From Pseudomonas sp. Irchel s3f7 (GTDB lineage Bacteria; Pseudomonadota; Gammaproteobacteria; Pseudomonadales; Pseudomonadaceae), in assembly GCF_900187615.1 (NCBI RefSeq), contig NZ_FYDO01000004.1:1-64000 (forward strand): a stretch of 64,000 nucleotides of DNA, written 5' to 3'. Below the pieces are notes generated by a model, which had not been told where the DNA came from, did no database searches, and saw only the letters and a program-made list of their open reading frames with translations. The first letter of the stretch is position 1; each line of letters opens with the position of its first letter. The position numbers were made by a program, and so were the translations under genes. Below are positions 36,632 to 45,667 of this stretch, in pieces.

Positions 36632-37792
36632 ATGAGCCTGACTGGAAACTGGAATTACCCCACGAGCATTCGTTTCGGTGTCGGCCGCATCAGCGAGCTG
36701 GCCGAGGTCTGTCGCAGCCAGGGTATCCAGCGACCGCTACTGGTCACCGACAGTGGCCTGGCCCGGGCCCCGATCACCACGGCCGCACTGAACGCGATGC
36801 GCGATGCGGGCCTGGGGGCCGAGTTGTTTTGTGACCTCAAGCCCAATCCCGTCGAAGCCAACCTGGCCGGTGGGCTCGACGCCTGGCGTGCGGGAAAACA
36901 CGATGGCGTCGTCGCCTTTGGCGGCGGCAGCGGCCTGGACATGGGCAAGCTCATCGCCTTCATGAGTGGCCAGACCCGCCCCGTCTGGGACTTCGAAGAC
37001 ATCGGCGATTACTGGACCCGCGCCGATGAAAGCCGCATCGCCCCGGTCATTGCCGTGCCGACGACCGCCGGCACGGGCTCCGAAGTGGGCCGCGCCGCCG
37101 TGATCATCGACGAGCTGACCCACACCAAACGCATCATCTTCCATCCGAAAATGATGCCACGCGTGGTCATCAGCGACCCGGCCCTGAGTGTCGGCATGCC
37201 GGCCAAAGTGACGGCTGGCACCGGCATGGATGCCTTGTCGCATTGCCTGGAAGCCTACTGCGCCCCCGGTTTTCACCCGATGGCCGACGGGATTGCCGTG
37301 GAAGGCATGCGCCTGGTGGCCCAGGCGTTGGTGCGCGCGGTACTCACCCCGTCCGATCTTGAAGCACGCGGGCAAATGCTCGCGGCGGCGGCGATGGGCG
37401 CCACTGCATTTCAGAAAGGTCTGGGCGGTATGCATGCGCTCGCGCATCCGATCGGCGCGCTGTACGACACCCACCACGGCATGACCAATGCGACGCTGAT
37501 GCCCTACGTTCTGAAATTCAATCGCCCGGCCATCGAAGAACGCATCACCCGTCTGGCTGCGTACCTGCGCCTGCCCTCCCCGGGCTTCGACAGCTTCATG
37601 GCCTTCGTCCTCAAGCTGCGCAAGGACATCGCCGTGCCGCACACGCTGTTCGAGTTGGGAGTGGATGAGCAACAGGCCGAGCTGATCGCGGACATGGCAA
37701 TTGTCGACCCTTCCGCCGGGGGCAATCCGTTGCCCTTGACCAAGGCCGGCGTGACGGAGATTTTCCAGTCGGCATTCCACGGACGTTTGTAG
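36632..37792 (+). CDS. Iron-containing (group III) alcohol dehydrogenase
   Basis: This 386-residue enzyme has the NAD site GGGSGLDMGK near residue 97, PTTAGTGSEVGR, and metal-ligand motifs DALSHCLEAY and HALAHPIGALYDTHHG. It starts 3 bases after the aldehyde dehydrogenase stop. With that gene it would turn an alcohol, likely the hydroxyl of a gamma-glutamyl amino alcohol, into an acid. The stop codon lies inside the first arm of a REP element. Confidence 0.92.
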   Translation: MSLTGNWNYPTSIRFGVGRISELAEVCRSQGIQRPLLVTDSGLARAPITTAALNAMRDAGLGAELFCDLKPNPVEANLAGGLDAWRAGKHDGVVAFGGGSGLDMGKLIAFMSGQTRPVWDFEDIGDYWTRADESRIAPVIAVPTTAGTGSEVGRAAVIIDELTHTKRIIFHPKMMPRVVISDPALSVGMPAKVTAGTGMDALSHCLEAYCAPGFHPMADGIAVEGMRLVAQALVRAVLTPSDLEARGQMLAAAAMGATAFQKGLGGMHALAHPIGALYDTHHGMTNATLMPYVLKFNRPAIEERITRLAAYLRLPSPGFDSFMAFVLKLRKDIAVPHTLFELGVDEQQAELIADMAIVDPSAGGNPLPLTKAGVTEIFQSAFHGRL

Positions 37793-37888
37793 GCGCGAGC
37801 TTGCTCGTGATGGACTCAAGGGCGACGCGGCTATTCAGAAAGCACGCGTTATCGTTGACGTCCATCGCGAGCATGCTCGCTCCTACAG
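37789..37888. repeat. REP pair, GTAGGAGCGAGC family
   Basis: Inverted REP arms begin at TGTAGGCGCGAGCTTGCTCG, whose TAG is the alcohol dehydrogenase stop codon, and end at 37888. The pair lies inside the operon, before the permease gene, and could lower expression of the permease. Confidence 0.9.
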
Positions 37889-37992
37889 ACAGGTTTATCG
37901 GTTGCAAACAGGAGCAGTACGACAAGGGGTTGAAGGCCAGACCATCCGGTATTCCGGATGGATGCGTATCAAAACCTGAAGGGGCACACAAC

Positions 37993-39558
37993 ATGAACCC
38001 AGCAAGCCAGCCCGGCACCGGCGCACCGCCAGACGACGACACCAAGGTGCTGCACAGCATGGGCTATGCCCAGCAGCTCTCGCGAAGAATGGGCGTTTTC
38101 TCCAACTTTGCGATTTCCTTTTCGATCATCTGCATCCTCTCCGGTGGCATCAACTCTCTCGCCCAGGGCACTTCCGGGGCGGGCGGTGCCTCAATCGGCA
38201 TCGGTTGGCCGATCGGCTGCCTGATCTCCGGGGTGTTCGCCCTCGCCATGGCGCAGATCTCCTCGGCCTACCCCACCGCTGGCGGCCTGTATCACTGGGG
38301 TTCGATCCTTGGTAACCGCTTCACCGGATGGCTGACGGCCTGGTTCAACCTGCTGGGGCTGGTCACTGTGCTGGGCGCGATCAATGTCGGTACCTATTAC
38401 TTTTTCTTCGGTGCCTTCGGCCCGGGATTGGGCATGGAGGACACCACCACGACCCGGGTGATTTTCCTGGCGATCCTGACCGGGGTGCAGGCCTTGTGTA
38501 ACCACTTGGGCATCGGCCTGACGGCCAAGCTCACGGACTTTTCCGGTTACCTGATTTTCGCCACTGCGCTGGCGTTGACCATCGTTTGCCTGATCTCGGC
38601 ACCGAGTTATGAGTTCGCCCGACTGGTGACGTTCGCCAACTATTCCGGTGAGGCCGGCGGCAGCGTCTGGCCAGCGGTGTCCAACGGCTGGATTTTCATG
38701 CTCGGCCTGCTGTTGCCGATCTACACCATCACCGGCTACGACGCCTCCGCGCATACCTCCGAAGAAACCCGCAACGCCGCCATGTCGGTGCCACGGGGCA
38801 TGGTGATGTCGGTGGTCTGGTCGCTGCTGTTCGGCTGGGTGATGCTCAGCTCGTTCGTGCTGATGCTACCGAACATGGATGAGGCTGCCAGCAAAGGCTG
38901 GAGTGTGTTTTTCTGGGCCATGGACACTCAGGTGAACCCGACATTGAAGCTCGCGTTGTATGTGGCGATTTTCATCTCGCAAGTGCTCTGCGGATTGGCG
39001 ACGGTCACCTCTGTTTCTCGCATGATCTTCGCCTTCTCCCGTGACGGCGGCCTGCCGTTTTCCAAAGCGCTGTCTTCGGTCTCCCCGACCTTCCGCAGCC
39101 CGGTCGCGGCGATCTGGACCGGTGCCACCCTCGCCGTCCTGTTCGACTGGGGTTCGTCGGTGATCTCGGTCGGTGCGACGCCGGTTTATACGATCGTGGT
39201 TTCCTGCACGGTGATCTTCCTGTTCTTCTCCTTCATCATTCCTATCGTGCTGGGTCTGTTTGCCTACGGGACACCGAAATGGCCGACCATGGGGCCCTGG
39301 AACATCGGGCGCTTCTGGTACACCGTGTTCGCCCTGCTCTCGGTGCTTTCGATGGTGATCATTTTCATCATCGGCATTCAGCCACCAAATGATTGGGCGC
39401 TGTACATCACCATCGGTTTTCTGGTGTTGACCGCCATCGTCTGGTTCGGCTTTGAAGCCCGGCGCTTTCAAGGCCCGCCGGTGGGTGACATGATCGTCAA
39501 GCGCCAGGCCGAGATTGCGGCGGCGGAAGCGGCGTTGAACACGCGCGCGGGTGGCTGA
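37993..39558 (+). CDS. APC-family amino acid/amine permease
   Basis: This 521-residue transporter has about 12 membrane helices and the APC signature near the start (LSRRMGVFSNFAISFSIICI, then SAYPTAGGLYHWGSILGN). It resembles GABA- or ethanolamine-type permeases. It is the fourth gene of the gamma-glutamyl operon and probably imports the amine used by the ligase. The frame opens earlier at 37801 through REP sequence; the ATG at 37993 is preferred. Confidence 0.9.
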   Translation: MNPASQPGTGAPPDDDTKVLHSMGYAQQLSRRMGVFSNFAISFSIICILSGGINSLAQGTSGAGGASIGIGWPIGCLISGVFALAMAQISSAYPTAGGLYHWGSILGNRFTGWLTAWFNLLGLVTVLGAINVGTYYFFFGAFGPGLGMEDTTTTRVIFLAILTGVQALCNHLGIGLTAKLTDFSGYLIFATALALTIVCLISAPSYEFARLVTFANYSGEAGGSVWPAVSNGWIFMLGLLLPIYTITGYDASAHTSEETRNAAMSVPRGMVMSVVWSLLFGWVMLSSFVLMLPNMDEAASKGWSVFFWAMDTQVNPTLKLALYVAIFISQVLCGLATVTSVSRMIFAFSRDGGLPFSKALSSVSPTFRSPVAAIWTGATLAVLFDWGSSVISVGATPVYTIVVSCTVIFLFFSFIIPIVLGLFAYGTPKWPTMGPWNIGRFWYTVFALLSVLSMVIIFIIGIQPPNDWALYITIGFLVLTAIVWFGFEARRFQGPPVGDMIVKRQAEIAAAEAALNTRAGG

Positions 39559-39602
39559 CGCCATTGCGTTCGGCCCGTTGGCGACACAGAGGGGGAAGCA
39601 GG

Positions 39603-39902
39603 ATGACTGGAATAACAGAGCGCAAAGGCTCGACCTGGGGCCTGCTTTCCCTGCTCGCCATCAGTCTGGTGTTGATTCCGGGCTGCTCAGGCAACAAGTC
39701 CACGACTCGCTATGCGGCCCCCCGCATTGGCTCGGCGTGTTATGCAAAAGCGCTTCCCACTGTAGGTGAAGGCGGCCTGGCCTGGGGCGACACCTTGAGC
39801 ATGGCGCGGCAAAAATCCCTGAGCAATTGCGCGCGCTATGCGGGGCGATCCGGTGGCACGCCGAGTACCTGCCAAGTGGTGCTGTCAGAGTGCAAGCATT
39901 GA
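39603..39902 (+). CDS. Small lipoprotein
   Basis: This 99-residue protein has a signal anchor and lipobox IPGC at about residue 26. The mature part has four further Cys residues and ends SECKH, which may form disulfides. No family is recognised. A strong ribosome site (AGGGGGAAGCAGG) precedes the ATG. Confidence 0.7.
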   Translation: MTGITERKGSTWGLLSLLAISLVLIPGCSGNKSTTRYAAPRIGSACYAKALPTVGEGGLAWGDTLSMARQKSLSNCARYAGRSGGTPSTCQVVLSECKH

Positions 39903-40061
39903 TACAGCGAATTTTCGTTTGTGCGCCGCTTTTGCCGTTCTGTGCGACAGATCGCCTTTCAGGGGCTCCCGCATCACGCCCTCACGGTGGTAGTTTTGGA
40001 AATATCTGATTAAACGATCAGACTTTTCCCACAAACCGCCTGCAAAGGAATGCCACCAGAA

Positions 40062-41801
40062 ATGGACTTTTCACTCAAGCACCTGGCCGCGGCCAGCCTG
40101 ATGCTCGCCAGCCTGTCGTCGTTCTCCACGGCCGCGCACGCCAACATTTCCCCGCAACAGAGCGCGATCATCCTCAAGACCTTCAGCGATGCAAAGGTCA
40201 CGGATTTCCGGCAGTTCCTGGGCAGCCTGGCCAAGAGCGACATCGCCAAATCCAACGACCTCGGCCCGGCCATCCGTGCCTTCCTCGACAACAAGCCGTT
40301 GACGGCAGAGCAGCAAAACGAAATCCATCGTTTGCTTGGCCTCTATGCCCGCGTGAAGTACGGCAGCGCGGCCACCGAAACCTTGAAGGAACTGGTGGCC
40401 ATTCCGACCGTGCGCGTGGAAGGTGTTGAGCAGCACGACAACCCCGAATTCATCAAGATTGCCGAGAAGATCAAGGCCCTGGCCAAATCGTTCAACCTGA
40501 ACTTCCGCAACATCGACAACCGCGTGTATGAAATCTCCCTCGACGGCACCGGCGATGAAGTCGTGGGCATTCACGCCCATGCCGATGTCGTGCCGGTCAC
40601 ACCGGAGAACTGGGTGTTGCAGGACGGCACCCGCCTTGACCCATTCAAAGTCACCCTGATCGGTGACCGCATGTATGGCCGAGGCACCGAGGATGACAAG
40701 AACGGCATCGTGGTTTCGCTTTACGCCATGAAAGTCATCAAGGAAGAGAAACTGCCGCTGGCGAGAAACTTCAAGCTGCTGGTCGACACCACCGAGGAAA
40801 CCACGGGCGACGCCATCCCCTACTACTTCGAGCGCAACCCGACACCGAACTACAACCTGGCGCTGGATGGCGGCTACCCGGTGGTGATCGCCGAGAAAGG
40901 CTACGGCACCGTCATGGCCAGTTTCGCCAAGCGCGCCGCGCAAGGCAAAGGCGCAGAAATCACTTCGATGACCGGTGGCCTGGCCACCAACCAGATTCCG
41001 TCGACATCGGTCGCGACCCTGGTGACAGACAAACCCGCAGAACTGGCGGCTGACCTGCAAAAGGCCGGCGCGGAGTACGCCAAACGCAATGGCGGCAACT
41101 TCACCGTCGCCGCCAAGGTCGAGGGCAAGGACGTCAAACTGACGGTCACCGGCGTTTCCGCCCACTCCTCCAAGCCCGAGTCCGGCGTCAACCCGGTCGC
41201 CAGGATGCTCGACTTCATCAATGGCCTAGACGGCAAGGTTGCGTTCAAGCACAACGAGATCACTGACGCTGCCCGCTACGCCGCTGATAACTGGGGCCTG
41301 GATTACCTGGGGGGCAAATTGGGGGTTGGTTTTTCCGATGAGTTCATGGGCCCGCTGACCACGTCCCTGACCTATGTCGGCATGGATGACAAAGCCTTCA
41401 AACTGGCGGTCAACCTGCGTGTGCCAAAGGGCAAGTCGCCTGAAACGCTGAAATCCGAAATCGCCGGAAAACTGGATGCCTGGAGCAAGAAGAGCAAAAT
41501 CGCCCCGGCCTTCGACTACGACATTGCCGAACCGATGTTCCGCAACCCCGAGGGTGAATGGGTCAAGGCGTTGCTCGCCGTGGCCAGCGAAAACCTCGGC
41601 ATGGAACACAAGTTCGGCACCTCTGCCGGCGCCACGTCGGTGCATGAACTGCCCAACGGCGTGCAATTCGGCCTGGCCATGCCAGACGTCAAATACACCG
41701 GCCACAACGACAACGAGTTCAAGACCACCGAGCAGTTCCTGCTGGACTTGCAGATCGTGACCGAAATGATGGGCCGCATCGGGCAATTGCCGAAACTCTG
41801 A
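40062..41801 (+). CDS. Exported M20-family dipeptidase
   Basis: This protein of about 579 residues has a signal peptide ending at AAHA. M20 metallopeptidase motifs follow: GIHAHADVVPVTPENW, GRGTEDDKNGIV (bridging Asp), TTEETTGD (general base Glu), and a distal metal-ligand His in ATSVHELPNG. It most resembles PepV/Sapep-type dipeptidases but is larger and exported. The ATG at 40062 starts the signal peptide; the ATG at 40050 abuts the ribosome site and is less likely. Confidence 0.85.
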   Translation: MDFSLKHLAAASLMLASLSSFSTAAHANISPQQSAIILKTFSDAKVTDFRQFLGSLAKSDIAKSNDLGPAIRAFLDNKPLTAEQQNEIHRLLGLYARVKYGSAATETLKELVAIPTVRVEGVEQHDNPEFIKIAEKIKALAKSFNLNFRNIDNRVYEISLDGTGDEVVGIHAHADVVPVTPENWVLQDGTRLDPFKVTLIGDRMYGRGTEDDKNGIVVSLYAMKVIKEEKLPLARNFKLLVDTTEETTGDAIPYYFERNPTPNYNLALDGGYPVVIAEKGYGTVMASFAKRAAQGKGAEITSMTGGLATNQIPSTSVATLVTDKPAELAADLQKAGAEYAKRNGGNFTVAAKVEGKDVKLTVTGVSAHSSKPESGVNPVARMLDFINGLDGKVAFKHNEITDAARYAADNWGLDYLGGKLGVGFSDEFMGPLTTSLTYVGMDDKAFKLAVNLRVPKGKSPETLKSEIAGKLDAWSKKSKIAPAFDYDIAEPMFRNPEGEWVKALLAVASENLGMEHKFGTSAGATSVHELPNGVQFGLAMPDVKYTGHNDNEFKTTEQFLLDLQIVTEMMGRIGQLPKL

Positions 41802-41810
41802 TATCCCTTC

Positions 41811-41840
41811 GGACCCGCCGCCCTGGCGGGTCCATTTGCC
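41811..41840 (+). terminator. Terminator-like hairpin after the M20 peptidase gene
   Basis: Perfect 9-base arms GGACCCGCC and GGCGGGTCC enclose GCCCT, followed by a weak ATTTGCC tail. It lies 9 bases after the stop codon. Confidence 0.65.
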
Positions 41841-41871
41841 TTCGCTTCCACTCCAAATGACATCCCTTCCC

Positions 41872-41972
41872 CAGTAGGAGCGAGCCTGCTCGCGAAAAAC
41901 CAGAGGACGCCGCATTGCGTCTGGTTTCCCGCGTCATCGTTGGCCTCCATCGCGAGCAGGCTCGCTCCTACA
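41872..41972. repeat. REP pair, GTAGGAGCGAGC family
   Basis: Inverted REP arms (AGTAGGAGCGAGCCTGCTCG and its opposite) enclose about 60 bases between the peptidase and cupin genes. Confidence 0.9.
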
Positions 41973-42115
41973 CGGGTGGATTCGGCGGATTGATGAACAA
42001 TCCTCATGAACCCTTGCCGATTTACCCGTCTAGTTTCTAACCCTTCGCTCACTTACTGTTTGCACGATGTCAGTCACGATCCATCACGCTGCACGATTAT
42101 TCAGGAGCAACATTG

Positions 42116-42589
42116 ATGAATCCCCTGATCGCCCCATTGGTTGCGTTATCGCTCATGGCTGGAGAAACCAGCGCCCGGGCCGCCAGCGAGATCCGCATCA
42201 CCAACGCGGGTTCCCAGCCCTCAATCAAGGGCGCGGCAGAAAACTTCACCGGTACGGTCCGGGTTGACGGCCTGTTCAAGGGCGATGCCCCTGCCCGCAT
42301 CGGCGGTGGCACGGTGACCTTCGAACCCGGCGCACGCACGGCGTGGCACACCCATCCGCTGGGCCAGACGCTCATCGTCACTTCCGGCGTCGGCTACGTA
42401 CAGCAAGAGGGCCGCCCACGTCAGGAAATTCGTCCGGGTGACATTGTCTGGATCTCGCCGCAGACACGTCACTGGCACGGCGCAACGGCCGCCGACGGGA
42501 TGACCCACATCGCCATCGCCGAAGCCGAGGACGGCAAGGCTGTCACCTGGGCGGAAAAAGTCTCGGATGCGCAGTACCAAGGTCAATAG
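42116..42589 (+). CDS. Exported cupin-domain protein
   Basis: This 157-residue protein has a signal peptide ending near SARA. One cupin barrel follows, with metal ligands in [10 protein letters not shown] and a second motif [16 protein letters not shown]. The [10 protein letters not shown] pattern is shared with manganese cupins such as the Granulicella hydroxynitrile lyase group, most of which are cytoplasmic. AGGAG precedes the ATG by eight bases. It is the first of four exported proteins encoded in a row. Confidence 0.85.
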   Translation: MNPLIAPLVALSLMAGETSARAASEIRITNAGSQPSIKGAAENFTGTVRVDGLFKGDAPARIGGGTVTFEPGARTAWHTHPLGQTLIVTSGVGYVQQEGRPRQEIRPGDIVWISPQTRHWHGATAADGMTHIAIAEAEDGKAVTWAEKVSDAQYQGQ

Positions 42590-42625
42590 CCTGCGCAAGA
42601 CCTGTAATGGATGGAGCTTTTTACG

Positions 42626-43408
42626 ATGACCACTGACTCACCGAATGCACATCGCAAGACCGGCCCCCTCCCCGCGCTGATAGCCCTGTGTCTGGGTTTT
42701 GGGTTGGTGTCAGGGGTTGCCACTCGGAACGCCGAGGCATCGCAACCCATGGTCAGCACACAACCCGCATCAGAAACGTTGTCGACCCGGCAACAGGCCA
42801 TTCCACTGATCGCCGCGTTCATGGCGACCAGCGACATGCCCAAGCTCAACGAAGCCTTGAACCAGGGCCTCGACGCGGGCCTGACGGTCAGTGAAACCCG
42901 GGAAATCCTGGTGCAGCTCTACGCCTACGTCGGTTTCCCACGCAGCCTCAATGCATTGAATGAACTGATGACGGTGGTGCAAGCGCGCAAACAACGTGGC
43001 ATTCACGATGAGCCTGGACGCGAACCAAGCCGTGCCATTCCCACCGGTGAGGCTTTGCTCACGGCAGGCACGGCCAATCAAACCCGAATTTCGGGCGGGC
43101 CGGTCAAGGGGCCGGTGTTCGAGTTCGCCCCGGTCATCAACCAGTTCCTGCAAACCCACCTGTTCGGCGACATCTTCGAGCGTGACAACCTCGACTGGCA
43201 AAGCCGTGAACTGGCGACCGTCGGGGCGTTGGCCGCAACGCCGGGGGTGGAGTCGCAGTTGCGCTCGCACATGCGGGCGAGCCTGCGGGTCGGGCTGAGC
43301 GCAGCGCAATTGCGCCAGCTCACCGAGCTGCTGGCAAAGGGCGACGAACCCGCCGCCAAACGTGCAAGCACGGCCCTGGCACAGGCGCTTGACGCCTCGG
43401 GAGGTTGA
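42626..43408 (+). CDS. Exported carboxymuconolactone decarboxylase-like protein
   Basis: This 260-residue protein has a signal peptide (LIALCLGFGLVSGVATRNAEA) and two carboxymuconolactone decarboxylase-like helical repeats, at about residues 60-130 and 165-250. The first shows LTVSETREILVQLYAYVGFP; the second shows RELATVGALAATPGVESQL and LSAAQLRQLTELL. The catalytic CxxC of AhpD-type members is absent. GGAG precedes the ATG. Cupin plus CMD pairs occur often, but export of both is unusual. Confidence 0.83.
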   Translation: MTTDSPNAHRKTGPLPALIALCLGFGLVSGVATRNAEASQPMVSTQPASETLSTRQQAIPLIAAFMATSDMPKLNEALNQGLDAGLTVSETREILVQLYAYVGFPRSLNALNELMTVVQARKQRGIHDEPGREPSRAIPTGEALLTAGTANQTRISGGPVKGPVFEFAPVINQFLQTHLFGDIFERDNLDWQSRELATVGALAATPGVESQLRSHMRASLRVGLSAAQLRQLTELLAKGDEPAAKRASTALAQALDASGG

Positions 43409-43410
43409 AC

Positions 43411-44481
43411 ATGAAGACCGGAAAAAACCTGCTGAGCGCTGCGTTGCTGAGCTCGCTTGCCGCCTGTGCAAGCCATGCCAATGCCGCCGCGCCCTTGATG
43501 ATTCAGGAGCAAGGCAGCTTCGCCGCTGGCGGGACGATGATCACCGCACCGGGCACGTTCGATCCACGCAAACCCATGACGCCAGATGGCCAGACTTACC
43601 ACGGCGACCATGCCTACACCTTCTACCAAATCCCGGTCGATGCGCGAAAACTGCCCATCGTCATGTGGCACGGCGCAGGCCAGTTTTCCAAGACGTGGGA
43701 AACCACCGCTGACGGCCGCGAAGGTTTTCAGAATATCTTTCTGCGGCGCCAATACGGTGTGTATCTGATCGACCAGCCGCGCCGGGGCGATGCCGGGCGC
43801 AGCATGGTCGAGGCGACAGTCAAGCCTGTCCCGGACGAGCAACTGTGGTTCAACCAGTTCCGCATCGGCCTGTGGCCCAACTATTTCGAGGGTGTGCAAG
43901 TTGCCAAGGATGCGCAAACGCGCGACCAGTTCTTCCGTGCGATGACACCGAACACCGGGCCGTTCGACATGAACGTGGTCTCCGATGGCGTGTCGGCGGT
44001 CTTCGAAAAAATCGGCCCGGGCATCCTGTTCACGCACTCGCAGGGTGGCGGGCCGGGTTGGTTGACGGCGATCAAGAACGACAAGGTCAAGGCCATCGTC
44101 GCGTTCGAGCCGGGCAGCAGTTTCGTCTTCGCGCAGGGTGAAGTCCCCGCACCGATTCCCAGCGCATTCGACACGGTGCAAGGCGCAGCGGTGCCGATGG
44201 ATCAATTCATGGCGCTCACGCGCATTCCGATCCTGATCCTCTACGGCGACAACATTCCGGAGCACGCCGTCGACCTGCCCGCCCAGGACAGTTGGCGCGC
44301 CCGCCTCACCATGGCCCGACTTTGGCGCGATGCCGTCAACCAGCATGGCGGTGATGTGCGGCTGATCCACTTGCCGGAGATTGGCATCAAGGGCAACACG
44401 CACTTCCCCATGTCGGATTTGAACAACGTGCAGATTGCGGATCTGGTGTCCGGGTTTCTGACAGAAAAGCATCTGGATTGA
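43411..44481 (+). CDS. Exported alpha/beta hydrolase
   Basis: This protein of about 356 residues has a signal peptide or lipobox-like region (SSLAACASHANA). The alpha/beta fold shows MWHGAGQFSKTWE (oxyanion), the nucleophile Ser in FTHSQGGGPGW and a late His in KGNTHFPMSDLN. LAAC could be a lipobox, so it may be membrane-attached. GGGAGG precedes the ATG, which directly follows the CMD-like gene. The substrate is unknown. Confidence 0.83.
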   Translation: MKTGKNLLSAALLSSLAACASHANAAAPLMIQEQGSFAAGGTMITAPGTFDPRKPMTPDGQTYHGDHAYTFYQIPVDARKLPIVMWHGAGQFSKTWETTADGREGFQNIFLRRQYGVYLIDQPRRGDAGRSMVEATVKPVPDEQLWFNQFRIGLWPNYFEGVQVAKDAQTRDQFFRAMTPNTGPFDMNVVSDGVSAVFEKIGPGILFTHSQGGGPGWLTAIKNDKVKAIVAFEPGSSFVFAQGEVPAPIPSAFDTVQGAAVPMDQFMALTRIPILILYGDNIPEHAVDLPAQDSWRARLTMARLWRDAVNQHGGDVRLIHLPEIGIKGNTHFPMSDLNNVQIADLVSGFLTEKHLD

Positions 44482-44531
44482 CGGCTACAGAACTTTTTTC
44501 AAACGGCCTTTTTAGTGCTCCGGAGATGCTT

Positions 44532-45587
44532 ATGAGATACACCCTTTTGAAAGCTTCGCTGATGGCCGCCATGGTTGGTATGTCTGCTGGCGAAGCCGGT
44601 GCCGCCGACTACAAGAAGAACCCGTTCACCCTGGCCTACGACGGCGCCATTGCCAGGAATGAACCCGGCAAGGTCAACATCCATCCGGTCACCTACAAGC
44701 TCAATGACCTCGACATTGCGGCCAACGTTTACACCCCTGCCAACTACGATGCGAAGAAGGCTTATCCGACGGTGGTGGTGGCGCATCCGAACGGCGGCGT
44801 CAAAGAGCAAGTCGCCGGTTTGTATGCCCAGCGCCTGGCGGAACAAGGCTACATCACCATCTCCGCCGATGCCGCGTATCAAGGTGCAAGTGGCGGACAA
44901 CCGCGCAGTATCGACAAGCCGGGGTACCGCATCGAGGACATCCACGGCATGGCGGATTTCATCACTCAGTATGCCGGCGTCGACGGCAAGCGCCTGGGCC
45001 TGCTCGGTATCTGCGGTGGCGGTGGCTACTCGCTGGCCGCCGCGCAAACCGACAAGCGATTCAAGTCGGTGGCGACTGTGAGCATGTTCAACTCCGGCCG
45101 GGTGCGTCGCAATGGCTACAACGACTCGCAACTGGACACCCTCGCGCCACGCCTGCAACAAGCTTCCGCTGCCCGCGCCCAGGAAGCGGCCGGCGGTGAA
45201 GTGCTGTATTCGGGTGATGCCAATCTCACTGACGAGCAGATCGCCAAGCTTCCGTTCGAGCTGTATCGCCAGGGTTATGAGTACTACTGGAAAACCCATG
45301 CCCACCCAAACTCGACGTTCAAATACACCACGAGCAGCCTGCTGGATCTGGTGCGCTTCGACGCGACCAACCAAATCGAACTGATCAATCAGCCGTTACT
45401 GATGATCGCCGGCAGCAAGGCCGACAGCTTGTACATGACCCAGGATACATTCCCCAAAGCCACCGGCACGAAAGACAAAGAGTTGTTCATCATCGACGGC
45501 GCCACGCACATCGAAACCTACTGGGTGCCCAAGTATGTGGACGCTGCATTCGGCAAGTTGACGCCGTTCTTCGCAAGAACCTTGTGA
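44532..45587 (+). CDS. Exported alpha/beta hydrolase with Cys nucleophile elbow
   Basis: This protein of about 351 residues has a signal peptide ending near EAGA. The fold resembles YcjY/dienelactone-hydrolase-like proteins, with VVVAHPNGGVKEQVAG and a late His in DGATHIETYW. The elbow reads GICGGGGYS, placing Cys where most esterases have Ser, as in dienelactone hydrolase. The ATG at 44532 has GGAG six bases upstream. It closes the run of four exported enzymes. Confidence 0.83.
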   Translation: MRYTLLKASLMAAMVGMSAGEAGAADYKKNPFTLAYDGAIARNEPGKVNIHPVTYKLNDLDIAANVYTPANYDAKKAYPTVVVAHPNGGVKEQVAGLYAQRLAEQGYITISADAAYQGASGGQPRSIDKPGYRIEDIHGMADFITQYAGVDGKRLGLLGICGGGGYSLAAAQTDKRFKSVATVSMFNSGRVRRNGYNDSQLDTLAPRLQQASAARAQEAAGGEVLYSGDANLTDEQIAKLPFELYRQGYEYYWKTHAHPNSTFKYTTSSLLDLVRFDATNQIELINQPLLMIAGSKADSLYMTQDTFPKATGTKDKELFIIDGATHIETYWVPKYVDAAFGKLTPFFARTL

Positions 45588-45667
45588 CGGGCTCGTCGGG
45601 GTCGCGCATCCATGCGGAACCTGATTACATGGAATAATCCCGCGCTCCGCATGAGAGGCTCTCATCA

